Assembly: GCA_900549525.1 (NCBI GenBank)
Contig: UWSJ01000078.1
Location: 1 to 8,154, forward strand
Reading direction: 5' to 3'
Source: an uncultured Coriobacteriaceae bacterium
GTDB lineage: Bacteria > Actinomycetota > Coriobacteriia > Coriobacteriales > Atopobiaceae
Length of the DNA stretch: 8,154 nt
Positions 1 to 5,759 of the stretch are shown one piece after another. The position numbers and the translations under genes are program-made. A model generated the notes under the pieces. It was given only the letters and a program-made list of their open reading frames with translations, did not search any database and had not been told where the DNA came from. Numbering within the stretch: position 1 is the first letter of the stretch; each line of letters begins with the position of its first letter.

Positions 1-366
1 GCCGTCCCGCGGGCGGCGGCGCGGCTCAGGTCGCCCGAGACCCCGAGGTCGTGGTTCGTGGCGTTCGTCGTGGCCGCCGTGATCGGCTCTCCCGTGTGGA
101 TCCCCCTGGCCCTCGGCGCGGTCATGGTGGTCATCGGATGCTTCATGGCCCTCTGCGGCCTGCTCGTAGGCGTCTGGGCCGTTGCCGCGTCGGCGTTGCT
201 CGGGGCTCCCGTCGGCCTGTTGTACCTCGTGGTCGTCCCGTCTGATTGCGTCGCCACAGCTTGGTCGCCTCTCGTGTGCGCATGCCGATTTCCAAGACAG
301 CTCGTTTGTCACTTCGTCGCATCTTTCGCGGGGCGCTTCCGCTATGTTTGTACACCAGCACAATGA
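1..366 (+). CDS. C-terminal end of a small multi-helix membrane protein (possible DUF1700/HAAS type), 5'-truncated
   Basis: The frame is open from the first base of the window to TGA at 364-366, so the real start is upstream and only the last 121 residues are visible. Residues about 18-80 are almost entirely hydrophobic (WFVAFVVAAVIGSPVWIPLA, then two further Gly/Ala/Val/Leu-rich stretches), enough for two or three membrane helices. A charged segment precedes them (ARLRSPETPRS). This hydrophobic pattern, with a short Pro-Trp-x-Pro loop between helices, resembles the membrane part of DUF1700 proteins, which often sit beside PadR-type regulators; that assignment is tentative. The last 41 residues (positions 241-363) are Cys-rich and not membrane-like. 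Their codon third positions are about 49% G/C against about 92% in codons 58-240, so the tail looks like non-coding DNA read after loss of an older stop. A GTG at 58 could be an internal start but has no clear ribosome-binding site. The function is unknown. Confidence 0.5.
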   Translation, partial: AVPRAAARLRSPETPRSWFVAFVVAAVIGSPVWIPLALGAVMVVIGCFMALCGLLVGVWAVAASALLGAPVGLLYLVVVPSDCVATAWSPLVCACRFPRQLVCHFVASFAGRFRYVCTPAQ

Positions 367-415
367 ACAACGGTGCAGGTCAGCGCATCATTCTCGTCGA
401 AAGGAAGCGCTGAGC

Positions 416-436
416 GGCCGTCCGAGTCGGGCGGTC
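416..436 (+). other. Possible leader hairpin upstream of the hydrolase gene
   Basis: Positions 416-424 can pair with 428-436 (nine pairs, two of them G-T) around a 3-nt loop, 10 nt before the purine-rich ribosome-binding site GAGAGGAG at 446-453. Such a structure could influence translation of the CocE-like gene, but GC-rich DNA forms short hairpins by chance. The surrounding 367-460 gap, together with the low-GC3 stretch 241-366, is the likely place for the operon promoter. I could not find a convincing -35/-10 pair in it. Confidence 0.2.
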
Positions 437-460
437 CCAAACGACGAGAGGAGCGCCTGC

Positions 461-2263
461 ATGGCAGAGAAGCAGCCCGGCATCACCAAGGTGATGAAGT
501 TCGGCGACGAGGAGTTCGAGGTTCCGTTCGCCAAGGGCAACCCCGGCAAGAGCCGCGAGGAGCTCGACGAGATCAAGCGCAAGCTGCGCGAGAGCGGCGA
601 CGCGAGCGACGGCGAGATGGTGGCGACCATGGGCTTCTGCGCGAAGTACCAGCCGCACACCTACATGACCGAGCTGCCCGGCATCATGTGCGAGCGCGAC
701 CAGGCCTGCGTCCTGCGCGACGGTGTCACCATCTACGCGGACATCTACCGCCCGGCCAACTGCCCGGAGAAGGTGCCCGTCATCTGCGCCTTCGGCCCCT
801 TCGGCAAGAACCCCTCCGAGGGCATGGACTCCTGGCAGCTCATGGGCGTGCCCCCCAAGACCGTCTCGCAGTACGCCAAGTTCGAGTCGCCCGACCCCGG
901 CTACTGGTGCCGCTACGGCTACGCCGTGGCCAACGTCGACCCGCGCGGCGTGGGCAACTCCGAGGGCGACGTCTACCTCTGGGGCAGCCAGGACGCCCAG
1001 GACGGCTATGACTTCATCGAGTGGATCGCCCAGCAGGAGTGGTGCAACGGCAAGGTCACCATGCTCGGCAACTCCGGCGTGTGCATGAGCCACTGGCGCA
1101 TCGCCGCCCAGCGTCCGCCCCACCTCGCCTGCCTTGCCGCCTGGGAGGGCACGGGCGACCTCTACCGCGAGAGCTACTTCTGCGGCGGCATCCCCAACCC
1201 TGACTACGAGACGCACATCATCCAGGCCCTCGCCGTCAACAACTACATCGAGGACACCCCGGCGATGGTGGCCAAGTACCCGCTCATGAACGCGTACTAC
1301 AAGGACAAGATCGTCGACTGGAACAAGATCCGCATCCCCACGTACGTGACGGCCGGCTGGGTTCACCACCACCTGCGAGGCGCCTTCGAGGGCTTCCGCC
1401 GCATCCGCTCGCCCAAGAAGTGGATGCGCGCCCACCGCGACTTCGAGTGGCCCGATAGCTACAACCCCGAGAACCTCGACGACCTGCGCAAGTTCTTCGA
1501 CCGTTACCTCAAGGACATCCACAACGGCTGGGAGTTCACGCCGCGCGTGCGCATTGACGTCATGGACGCCTACGACTACGACTACGCCTCCAAGCGCGCC
1601 GAGGAGAGCTTCCCGCTTAAGCGCACCGAGTACAGGAAGATCTACCTCAACGCCGCCGAGCACAACGCCTCCTACGAGCCATTCGCCAACGAGTCCGAGG
1701 TCGTCTACGACCCGAAGACGGAGACCACGAGTTTCAACTTCCGCTTCGAGGAGGACACCGAGATCACGGGCTTCATGAAGCTGCACCTCAACGTCGAGTG
1801 CCGCGGCTACGACAACATGGACCTGTTCCCGTGGGTCATCAAGCTCGACGCCGAGGGCAACTACGTGCCCATCCGCGTCATGGGCGCGCCGTACCGCGGA
1901 GCCTGGGGGTTCCTGCGCTGCAGCCATCGCGACCTCGACCCCAAGTACGCGAGCGACTTCCAGCCGGTGCACGCGCACGCCAAGGAGGAGCGCATGAAGC
2001 CGGGCGAGATCGTGCCGGTGGACGTCGAGTTCTATCCTCACTCCCGCTTCTGGCACAAGGGCGAGCAGCTCAGCGTCGTCATCGCCGGCCGCTTCATCAA
2101 GACCGAGTGGTTCCACGACACCGACATGAACCACGCCACCGACAACGGTGACGGCATGCACGTCATCCACACCGGCGGCCAGTACGACTCCTACCTCCAG
2201 GTCCCGGTCGTGCCGCCCAAGTACAAGGTGGGCGACTACGTCTGGCACGGGGACTCCAAGTAA
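461..2263 (+). CDS. CocE/NonD-family alpha/beta hydrolase (S15-like, with X-Pro peptidase C-terminal domain)
   Basis: The 600-residue protein has the CocE/NonD layout. A helical lead of about 75 residues is followed by 'LRDGVTIYADIYRP' (85-98), where the hydrolase fold begins. 'NVDPRGVGNSEG' (158-169) and the nucleophile elbow 'MLGNSGVCMSHW' (201-212, Ser205) follow, and a beta-sandwich C-terminal domain covers about 365-585. The family includes cocaine esterase, cephalosporin acylases and X-Pro dipeptidyl peptidases, which cleave or transfer acyl groups on esters or amides. The His of the triad is plausibly His325 in 'WMRAHRDFEW'. The usual catalytic Asp of the GWYD-type motif is replaced by His302 in 'AGWVHHHLRG', so the acid must come from elsewhere or activity is altered. 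No signal peptide or membrane segment is seen, so it is probably cytoplasmic. The ATG at 461 is preferred over longer in-frame starts: GAGAGGAG lies 7 nt upstream and similarity to the family begins there. It is the first gene of the putative operon. The substrate is not predictable. Confidence 0.88.
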   Translation: MAEKQPGITKVMKFGDEEFEVPFAKGNPGKSREELDEIKRKLRESGDASDGEMVATMGFCAKYQPHTYMTELPGIMCERDQACVLRDGVTIYADIYRPANCPEKVPVICAFGPFGKNPSEGMDSWQLMGVPPKTVSQYAKFESPDPGYWCRYGYAVANVDPRGVGNSEGDVYLWGSQDAQDGYDFIEWIAQQEWCNGKVTMLGNSGVCMSHWRIAAQRPPHLACLAAWEGTGDLYRESYFCGGIPNPDYETHIIQALAVNNYIEDTPAMVAKYPLMNAYYKDKIVDWNKIRIPTYVTAGWVHHHLRGAFEGFRRIRSPKKWMRAHRDFEWPDSYNPENLDDLRKFFDRYLKDIHNGWEFTPRVRIDVMDAYDYDYASKRAEESFPLKRTEYRKIYLNAAEHNASYEPFANESEVVYDPKTETTSFNFRFEEDTEITGFMKLHLNVECRGYDNMDLFPWVIKLDAEGNYVPIRVMGAPYRGAWGFLRCSHRDLDPKYASDFQPVHAHAKEERMKPGEIVPVDVEFYPHSRFWHKGEQLSVVIAGRFIKTEWFHDTDMNHATDNGDGMHVIHTGGQYDSYLQVPVVPPKYKVGDYVWHGDSK

Positions 2264-2287
2264 CGAGCCCCTCCCCGCATCGCAACC

Positions 2288-2334
2288 ATGGGGGCGCGGC
2301 CAGCGCGTGAACCCGCGCCGTCCCGCGCCCCCAT
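2288..2334 (+). repeat. 12-bp perfect inverted repeat forming a long GC hairpin between hydrolase and ACP genes
   Basis: ATGGGGGCGCGG at 2288-2299 is the exact reverse complement of CCGCGCCCCCAT at 2323-2334. Inside the loop, GCGCG (2303-2307) pairs with CGCGC (2314-2318) around the 6-nt loop TGAACC, so the RNA could form an extended two-part stem. No T-run follows (next bases CGGACA), so it does not look like a normal intrinsic terminator. It could be a partial terminator, a processing site or a 3'-end stabiliser that lets the downstream ACP gene be expressed at a different level from the hydrolase. The structure is seen in the sequence; the role is inference. Confidence 0.6.
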
Positions 2335-2344
2335 CGGACACAGG

Positions 2345-2358
2345 GCGCCTTCGGGCGC
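2345..2358 (+). other. UUCG-tetraloop hairpin just upstream of the ACP ribosome-binding site
   Basis: GCGCC (2345-2349) pairs with GGCGC (2354-2358) around TTCG, giving a C(UUCG)G tetraloop in RNA, an exceptionally stable loop type. It ends 6 nt before the ribosome-binding site AAAGGA at 2365-2370, which itself lies 6 nt before the ACP start. It could protect the 5' end of a processed ACP-containing transcript or affect ribosome loading. It sits directly after the larger hairpin at 2288-2334. Confidence 0.45.
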
Positions 2359-2376
2359 GTAACGAAAGGACACATC

Positions 2377-2631
2377 ATGGACGCAGAGTTCCAGCAGGAA
2401 GTCGTCGACATTCTCAAGGACAAGGCCGCCGAGATCTTCGGCTCCGACCCCGCCACCCTCTCCGCCGACACCAAGTTCGTCGACGACCTGGGCTGCAAGT
2501 CCGTCAACATCGTGCAGTTCGCGAGCGCCCTCGAGGACGAGTACGAGGTCGAGGTGCCGTTCATGGAGCTCAACAAGATGGAGACCTTCGGCGACGCTGC
2601 TGCCCTCATCGACGAGAAGCTGAGCATGTAG
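2377..2631 (+). CDS. Atypical stand-alone acyl carrier protein with KSV in place of the DSL motif
   Basis: The 84-residue, strongly acidic protein has the four-helix carrier-protein pattern: helix 1 'VVDILKDKAAEIFG', then 'DTKFVDDLGCKSVNIVQFAS' (31-50), then 'LEDEYEVEVPFMEL' (52-65) and a final helix after 'METFGDAAAL'. ACPs carry a phosphopantetheine arm on the Ser of a D-S-L motif. Here the aligned residues are Lys41-Ser42-Val43, so Ser42 is the expected attachment site but its neighbours differ from fatty-acid-synthesis ACPs. This marks it as a specialised carrier rather than the housekeeping AcpP. AAAGGA lies 6 nt before the ATG. The stop is 2 nt before the Pta-like gene, implying translational coupling with it. 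The acyl group it carries is unknown; the neighbouring acyl-phosphate enzymes are its likely partners, and the nearby acpS product could install its prosthetic group. Confidence 0.88.
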   Translation: MDAEFQQEVVDILKDKAAEIFGSDPATLSADTKFVDDLGCKSVNIVQFASALEDEYEVEVPFMELNKMETFGDAAALIDEKLSM

Positions 2632-2633
2632 CC

Positions 2634-3629
2634 ATGGCGACGCTCATCGAAAAGCTCATCGAGGACGCCAAGACCTCGCCCAGGCGCGTGGCCCTGCCCG
2701 AGTGCGAGGCCGGCAACACCCTGCTCGCCGCCCGCAAGGTGGCCGACGACGGCATCGGCACGCCGGTGCTCGTGAGCCCGCGCGACGTCATCGAGGCCAC
2801 GGCGGCGCGTACGGGCGTCTCTCTCGACGGCATGGAGATCGTCGACAACACCGACGAGGCGGCCGCCGACGCCCTTGCCGAGCGCTACATGGCCGGCGGC
2901 CCGCGCCTCATCTCGGCCAAGGGCAGCCGTCGCAAGATCAAGAACCCGATGTACTACGCCATGATGATGGAGGAACTCGGGGACGTGGACTGCACGTTCT
3001 GCGGGCACACCAACACGACGGGTGACGTGCTGCTCGCCGCGCAGACCATCATCGGGCTTGCCGAGGGCGTGGACGTGCCCTCCATCCTGGCGCTCGTCGA
3101 GACGCCGGGCTTCGAGGGCCCCGAGGGCGAGGTCATCTGCTTCACCGACTGCGGCCTCAACCCCGAGCCCGCGGCCTCCGAGCTGGCCTCCATTGCCATC
3201 GCGGCCGCCGACGGCGTGCGCTCGCTCATGGGCTGGGAGCCTCGCGTGGGATTCCTGTCCTTCTCGACCGTCGGGTCCGGTACGGGTGCCAGCGTCGACC
3301 GCGTTGACGAGGCCATCAAGCTCGTGCGCGAGCGCAGGCCCGACATCGCCGCCGACGGCGAGTTCCAGCTCGACGCGGCCATCGACCCCAAGGTTGCCGC
3401 CAAGAAGGTCGGTCGCGAGTCCGAGGTGGCGGGACGTGCCAACGTGCTCGTCTTCCCCGACCTCAACGCCGCGAACATCGCCATCAAGCTCGTGCAGCGC
3501 TTCGCCCACGGCAAGGGCTACGGCCACAACCTCTACGGCTTCAAGTGCCCCGTGGCGGACTCCTCGCGCGGCGCCACGGTCGAGGAGAGCGTCGGCGACA
3601 TCGCGATGCTCGTCCTCTCGGCCCGCTAG
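2634..3629 (+). CDS. Phosphate acetyl/butyryltransferase-family protein (Pta/Ptb fold), candidate acyl-ACP:phosphate acyltransferase
   Basis: The 331-residue protein matches the Pta/Ptb family along its length: N-terminal 'DAKTSPRRVALPE' (11-23), 'FTDCGLNPEPAASELASIA' (170-188), 'VGFLSFSTVGSG' (205-216), 'DGEFQLDAAI' (241-250), 'NVLVFPDLNAANI' (270-282) and 'PVADSSRG' (306-313). The family swaps an acyl group between a thioester (normally CoA) and phosphate. The length is that of bacterial Pta (about 330) rather than Ptb (about 300). Departures from typical Pta sequences include 'NTTGDVLLAAQ' (127-137) where HSTADTxRPALQ is usual, replacing a conserved Arg with Leu134. 'DSSRG' replaces DLSRG, and Glu318 lies where an Asp is usual; these comparisons are from memory. 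The frame is open far upstream, but the ATG at 2634, 2 nt after the ACP stop, gives the family N-terminus. Its position between a dedicated ACP and a Buk-type kinase suggests acyl-ACP as the thioester, which is inference. Confidence 0.87.
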   Translation: MATLIEKLIEDAKTSPRRVALPECEAGNTLLAARKVADDGIGTPVLVSPRDVIEATAARTGVSLDGMEIVDNTDEAAADALAERYMAGGPRLISAKGSRRKIKNPMYYAMMMEELGDVDCTFCGHTNTTGDVLLAAQTIIGLAEGVDVPSILALVETPGFEGPEGEVICFTDCGLNPEPAASELASIAIAAADGVRSLMGWEPRVGFLSFSTVGSGTGASVDRVDEAIKLVRERRPDIAADGEFQLDAAIDPKVAAKKVGRESEVAGRANVLVFPDLNAANIAIKLVQRFAHGKGYGHNLYGFKCPVADSSRGATVEESVGDIAMLVLSAR

Positions 3630-3638
3630 GGGGCTCGC

Positions 3639-4628
3639 GTGACCGCCGTCCCCGACATGCGGATGCTCGAACGGGTCGTCCGGTACCTCCGCGAGGAGAC
3701 CGGACGCGCCCTTCGGGGCCGTGAGTTAGCCGGGACGTACGTCGAGGCGGATCCCGCCGCAGGTCGTACGGTCGGCTTCTGGCTGCACCGCACACCGATG
3801 ACGGGCCCGCGTCCCGTCGTCTTCGAGATGCACGGGGGCGGGTTCGCGCTCGGCGACGCACGCAAGGGCGATGCCCTGCGCCAGCGCATCGCCGAAGAGT
3901 TCGGCGTGCACGTGGTGGGCGTCGAGTACCGGCTTGCGCCCGAGCAGCCGTTTCCCGCACAGCTCGTCGACGCCCTCGGGACGCTGTCGGCGGTTTTCTC
4001 GGGAGCGTATTGCGAGGTCGACCCTGCCCGCTGCTATCTCATGGGCTACAGTGCCGGGGCCATGCTCGCCGCCGCCTGCGCGCTCGCGACGGGCGTGCGA
4101 CGGGCGGGGGAGCGCGAGGTGCTCGGGACGGTACTCCCGGACACGACCTGCGCTGCGCTCGACGCCACGGAGCCGTGCGTCGCGGGCCTTGCCCTGCACT
4201 ACCCGTTCCTTGACGCGTCGCGGGCTCCCGACGACTCGCTCGAGCGTCCCATCGACGTTCCCAACGAGCTCACGAGGGCGTTTGAGCGCTGGTACGTGGG
4301 CGAGGCAGACGCCGCCGCGCCGCTCGTCTCGCCCGCGCTCGCCCCGCTCGACGCGCTTGCGACGCTGCCGCCCACGGTGCTCGCCCCGGTCGAGGGCGAT
4401 CCGCTGCTGCCCCAGGCCCGCCTCATGTTCGACCGCCTGTGCGAGGCCGGGAATCCCGCAACCTGGCTGCCCGTCTCGGGCATGTATCACGGCTACATCG
4501 AGGACGCCGCCGACGTGCGTACGTACCTCGTCACCACGATGGAGGCCACCGTCAAGGCGCGGCCCCAGAACTACGTGCAGGCAGCGGAGAAGAGCGTCGA
4601 CGACGCCCTCCGCCTCCTGCTCCCATGA
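3639..4628 (+). CDS. Alpha/beta hydrolase-3 (hormone-sensitive-lipase type) esterase
   Basis: The 329-residue protein has the signatures of HSL/family IV carboxylesterases: oxyanion motif 'HGGGF' (65-69), 'VEYRLAPEQPFPA' (95-107) and nucleophile elbow 'GYSAG' (136-140, Ser138). The acid is Asp254 in 'EGDPLLPQARLMF' and the His is His284 in 'YHGYIED', so the full triad is present. Such enzymes hydrolyse short- to medium-chain esters in the cytoplasm; no signal peptide is seen. The start is GTG at 3639, with AGGGGG (3628-3633) 5 nt upstream overlapping the stop codon of the preceding gene. ATG at 3657 is a less likely alternative. A cap region near 150-235 is Ala/Arg-rich and lacks recognisable motifs, so substrate cannot be inferred. 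It is the second hydrolase in the cluster and unrelated in subfamily to the CocE-like one; it lies between the Pta-like and kinase genes. Confidence 0.87.
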   Translation: MTAVPDMRMLERVVRYLREETGRALRGRELAGTYVEADPAAGRTVGFWLHRTPMTGPRPVVFEMHGGGFALGDARKGDALRQRIAEEFGVHVVGVEYRLAPEQPFPAQLVDALGTLSAVFSGAYCEVDPARCYLMGYSAGAMLAAACALATGVRRAGEREVLGTVLPDTTCAALDATEPCVAGLALHYPFLDASRAPDDSLERPIDVPNELTRAFERWYVGEADAAAPLVSPALAPLDALATLPPTVLAPVEGDPLLPQARLMFDRLCEAGNPATWLPVSGMYHGYIEDAADVRTYLVTTMEATVKARPQNYVQAAEKSVDDALRLLLP

Positions 4629-4638
4629 AAGGAATCCC

Positions 4639-5757
4639 ATGGGCTACAAGATCCTCACCCTCTCGCCTGGCTCCACCTCCACCAAGGTGGCGGTGTTCGA
4701 CGGTGCCGAGGCGCTCTTCCGCCTCAACGTCACCCATCCCGCCGAGGAGCTCGCGAAGTTCGACCACGCGGCCGACCAGTTCGAGTATCGCAAGGCCACC
4801 ATCCTCGACGCCCTCGCCGAGCATGGCGTGGCGCTCTCCGATATTGACGCCTTCTCCGGCTACTGCGGCGCCATGGGCCCCACCGTCGGCGGCATCTTCG
4901 CCATCGACGACACCGTGTGCGAGCACGTGCTGGCGGCCGGCATCAACCATCCCGCCATCCTTGGCGCACCGCTCCTGCACGCCTTCGCCCAGGAGACGGG
5001 CAGGCCCGCCTACGCCGTGAACCAGCCCGACACCGACGAGCTCGACGACGTGGCGCGCATCACCGGCTACCCCGGCGTCTATCGCAAGAGCCACGTGCAC
5101 TGCCTCAACCAGAAGGAGTGCGCCATCCGTGCCGCCGCCGAGATGGGACTCTCCTACGAGGAGGGCACCTTCATCGTGGCGCACGTGGGCGGAGGCCTCT
5201 CGGTGGCCTGCCACGACCACGGGCGCATGGTGGACACCAACGACGTGCTCGAGGGTTCCGGCCCCTTTGCCCCCAACCGCTCTGGCGACGTGCCCCTGAA
5301 GCCGGTCGTGAAGCTGGCCTTCTCCGGCGAGCACGGCAAGAAGGAGATCGAAGGGGTGATCGGCAAGACGGGCGGTCTCGTGGGGCTCGTCGGCACGGAC
5401 GACGCGCGCGAGATCATCCGTCGCATCGAGGCGGGCGACGCGTGGGCTGAGATGGCCTACGACGCCATGGCCTACCAGGTGGCCAAGGCCATCGGCGGCT
5501 TTGCCTGCGTGCTCAAGGGCAAGGTCGACGCCATCGTGCTCACCGGCGGCGTCAGCCACGACCCGCACTTCGTCTCCTACGTCACCGAGCGCGTCGACTG
5601 GATCGCCTCGGTCAAGGTGTTCGCCGGCGACTTCGAGATGGACGCGCTGGCGGCCGGTGCCATCCGTGCCCTCGACGGCGCCGAGACCGTCATGACCTTC
5701 ACGGGCGCGCCCAGCTGGACGGGCTTTGACCTTCCCGGTGCCCCGGCGGCGGTGTAG
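4639..5757 (+). CDS. buk: Butyrate kinase-family carboxylate (acyl) kinase
   Basis: The 372-residue protein is an ASKHA-fold acyl kinase most like butyrate kinase. The N-terminal phosphate-binding motif is 'ILTLSPGSTSTKVAVF' (5-20), followed by 'DELDDVARITGYPG' (133-146), 'HCLNQKECAIRAA' (154-166) and 'AHVGGGLSVACHDHGRMVD' (181-199). Later come 'GLVGLVGTDDAREI' (246-259), 'AYQVAKAIGG' (278-287), 'GKVDAIVLTGGVSHD' (294-308) and 'FEMDALAAGAIRAL' (332-345). The family makes ATP and a carboxylate from acyl phosphate, or the reverse, in the cytoplasm. The length is slightly above the usual 355 or so because of a short C-terminal tail after residue 350. AAAGGA at 4628-4633 lies 5 nt before the ATG, and the gene begins 10 nt after the esterase stop. 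With the Pta/Ptb-like gene it forms the classical two-enzyme pair, although no butyryl-CoA synthesis genes are in the window. The actual acid may be butyrate, a branched or aromatic acid, or something else. Confidence 0.9.
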   Translation: MGYKILTLSPGSTSTKVAVFDGAEALFRLNVTHPAEELAKFDHAADQFEYRKATILDALAEHGVALSDIDAFSGYCGAMGPTVGGIFAIDDTVCEHVLAAGINHPAILGAPLLHAFAQETGRPAYAVNQPDTDELDDVARITGYPGVYRKSHVHCLNQKECAIRAAAEMGLSYEEGTFIVAHVGGGLSVACHDHGRMVDTNDVLEGSGPFAPNRSGDVPLKPVVKLAFSGEHGKKEIEGVIGKTGGLVGLVGTDDAREIIRRIEAGDAWAEMAYDAMAYQVAKAIGGFACVLKGKVDAIVLTGGVSHDPHFVSYVTERVDWIASVKVFAGDFEMDALAAGAIRALDGAETVMTFTGAPSWTGFDLPGAPAAV

Positions 5758-5759
5758 GG

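Noticed and set aside
306..348. Promoter upstream of the hydrolase from TTGTCA (306-311) and TATGTT (343-348)
   Set aside because: The spacing of 31 bp is far outside the usual range; no other combination in 241-460 was convincing.
380..2341. Long open frame on the - strand opposite the CocE-like gene (653 codons)
   Set aside because: It is an antisense shadow of a GC-rich gene; the product is Val/Leu/His/Arg/Gly-rich low-complexity sequence with no family motif, and the + strand frame has clear domain signatures.
2148..2633. Upstream extension of the Pta-like gene across the ACP gene
   Set aside because: The extension is Arg/Pro-rich shadow sequence overlapping a well-supported ACP; the ATG at 2634 matches the family N-terminus.
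3871..4638. In-frame extension that would fuse an Arg/Ser-rich segment to the kinase
   Set aside because: This is only open frame upstream of the kinase; the ATG at 4639 has a ribosome-binding site and gives the normal butyrate kinase N-terminus.
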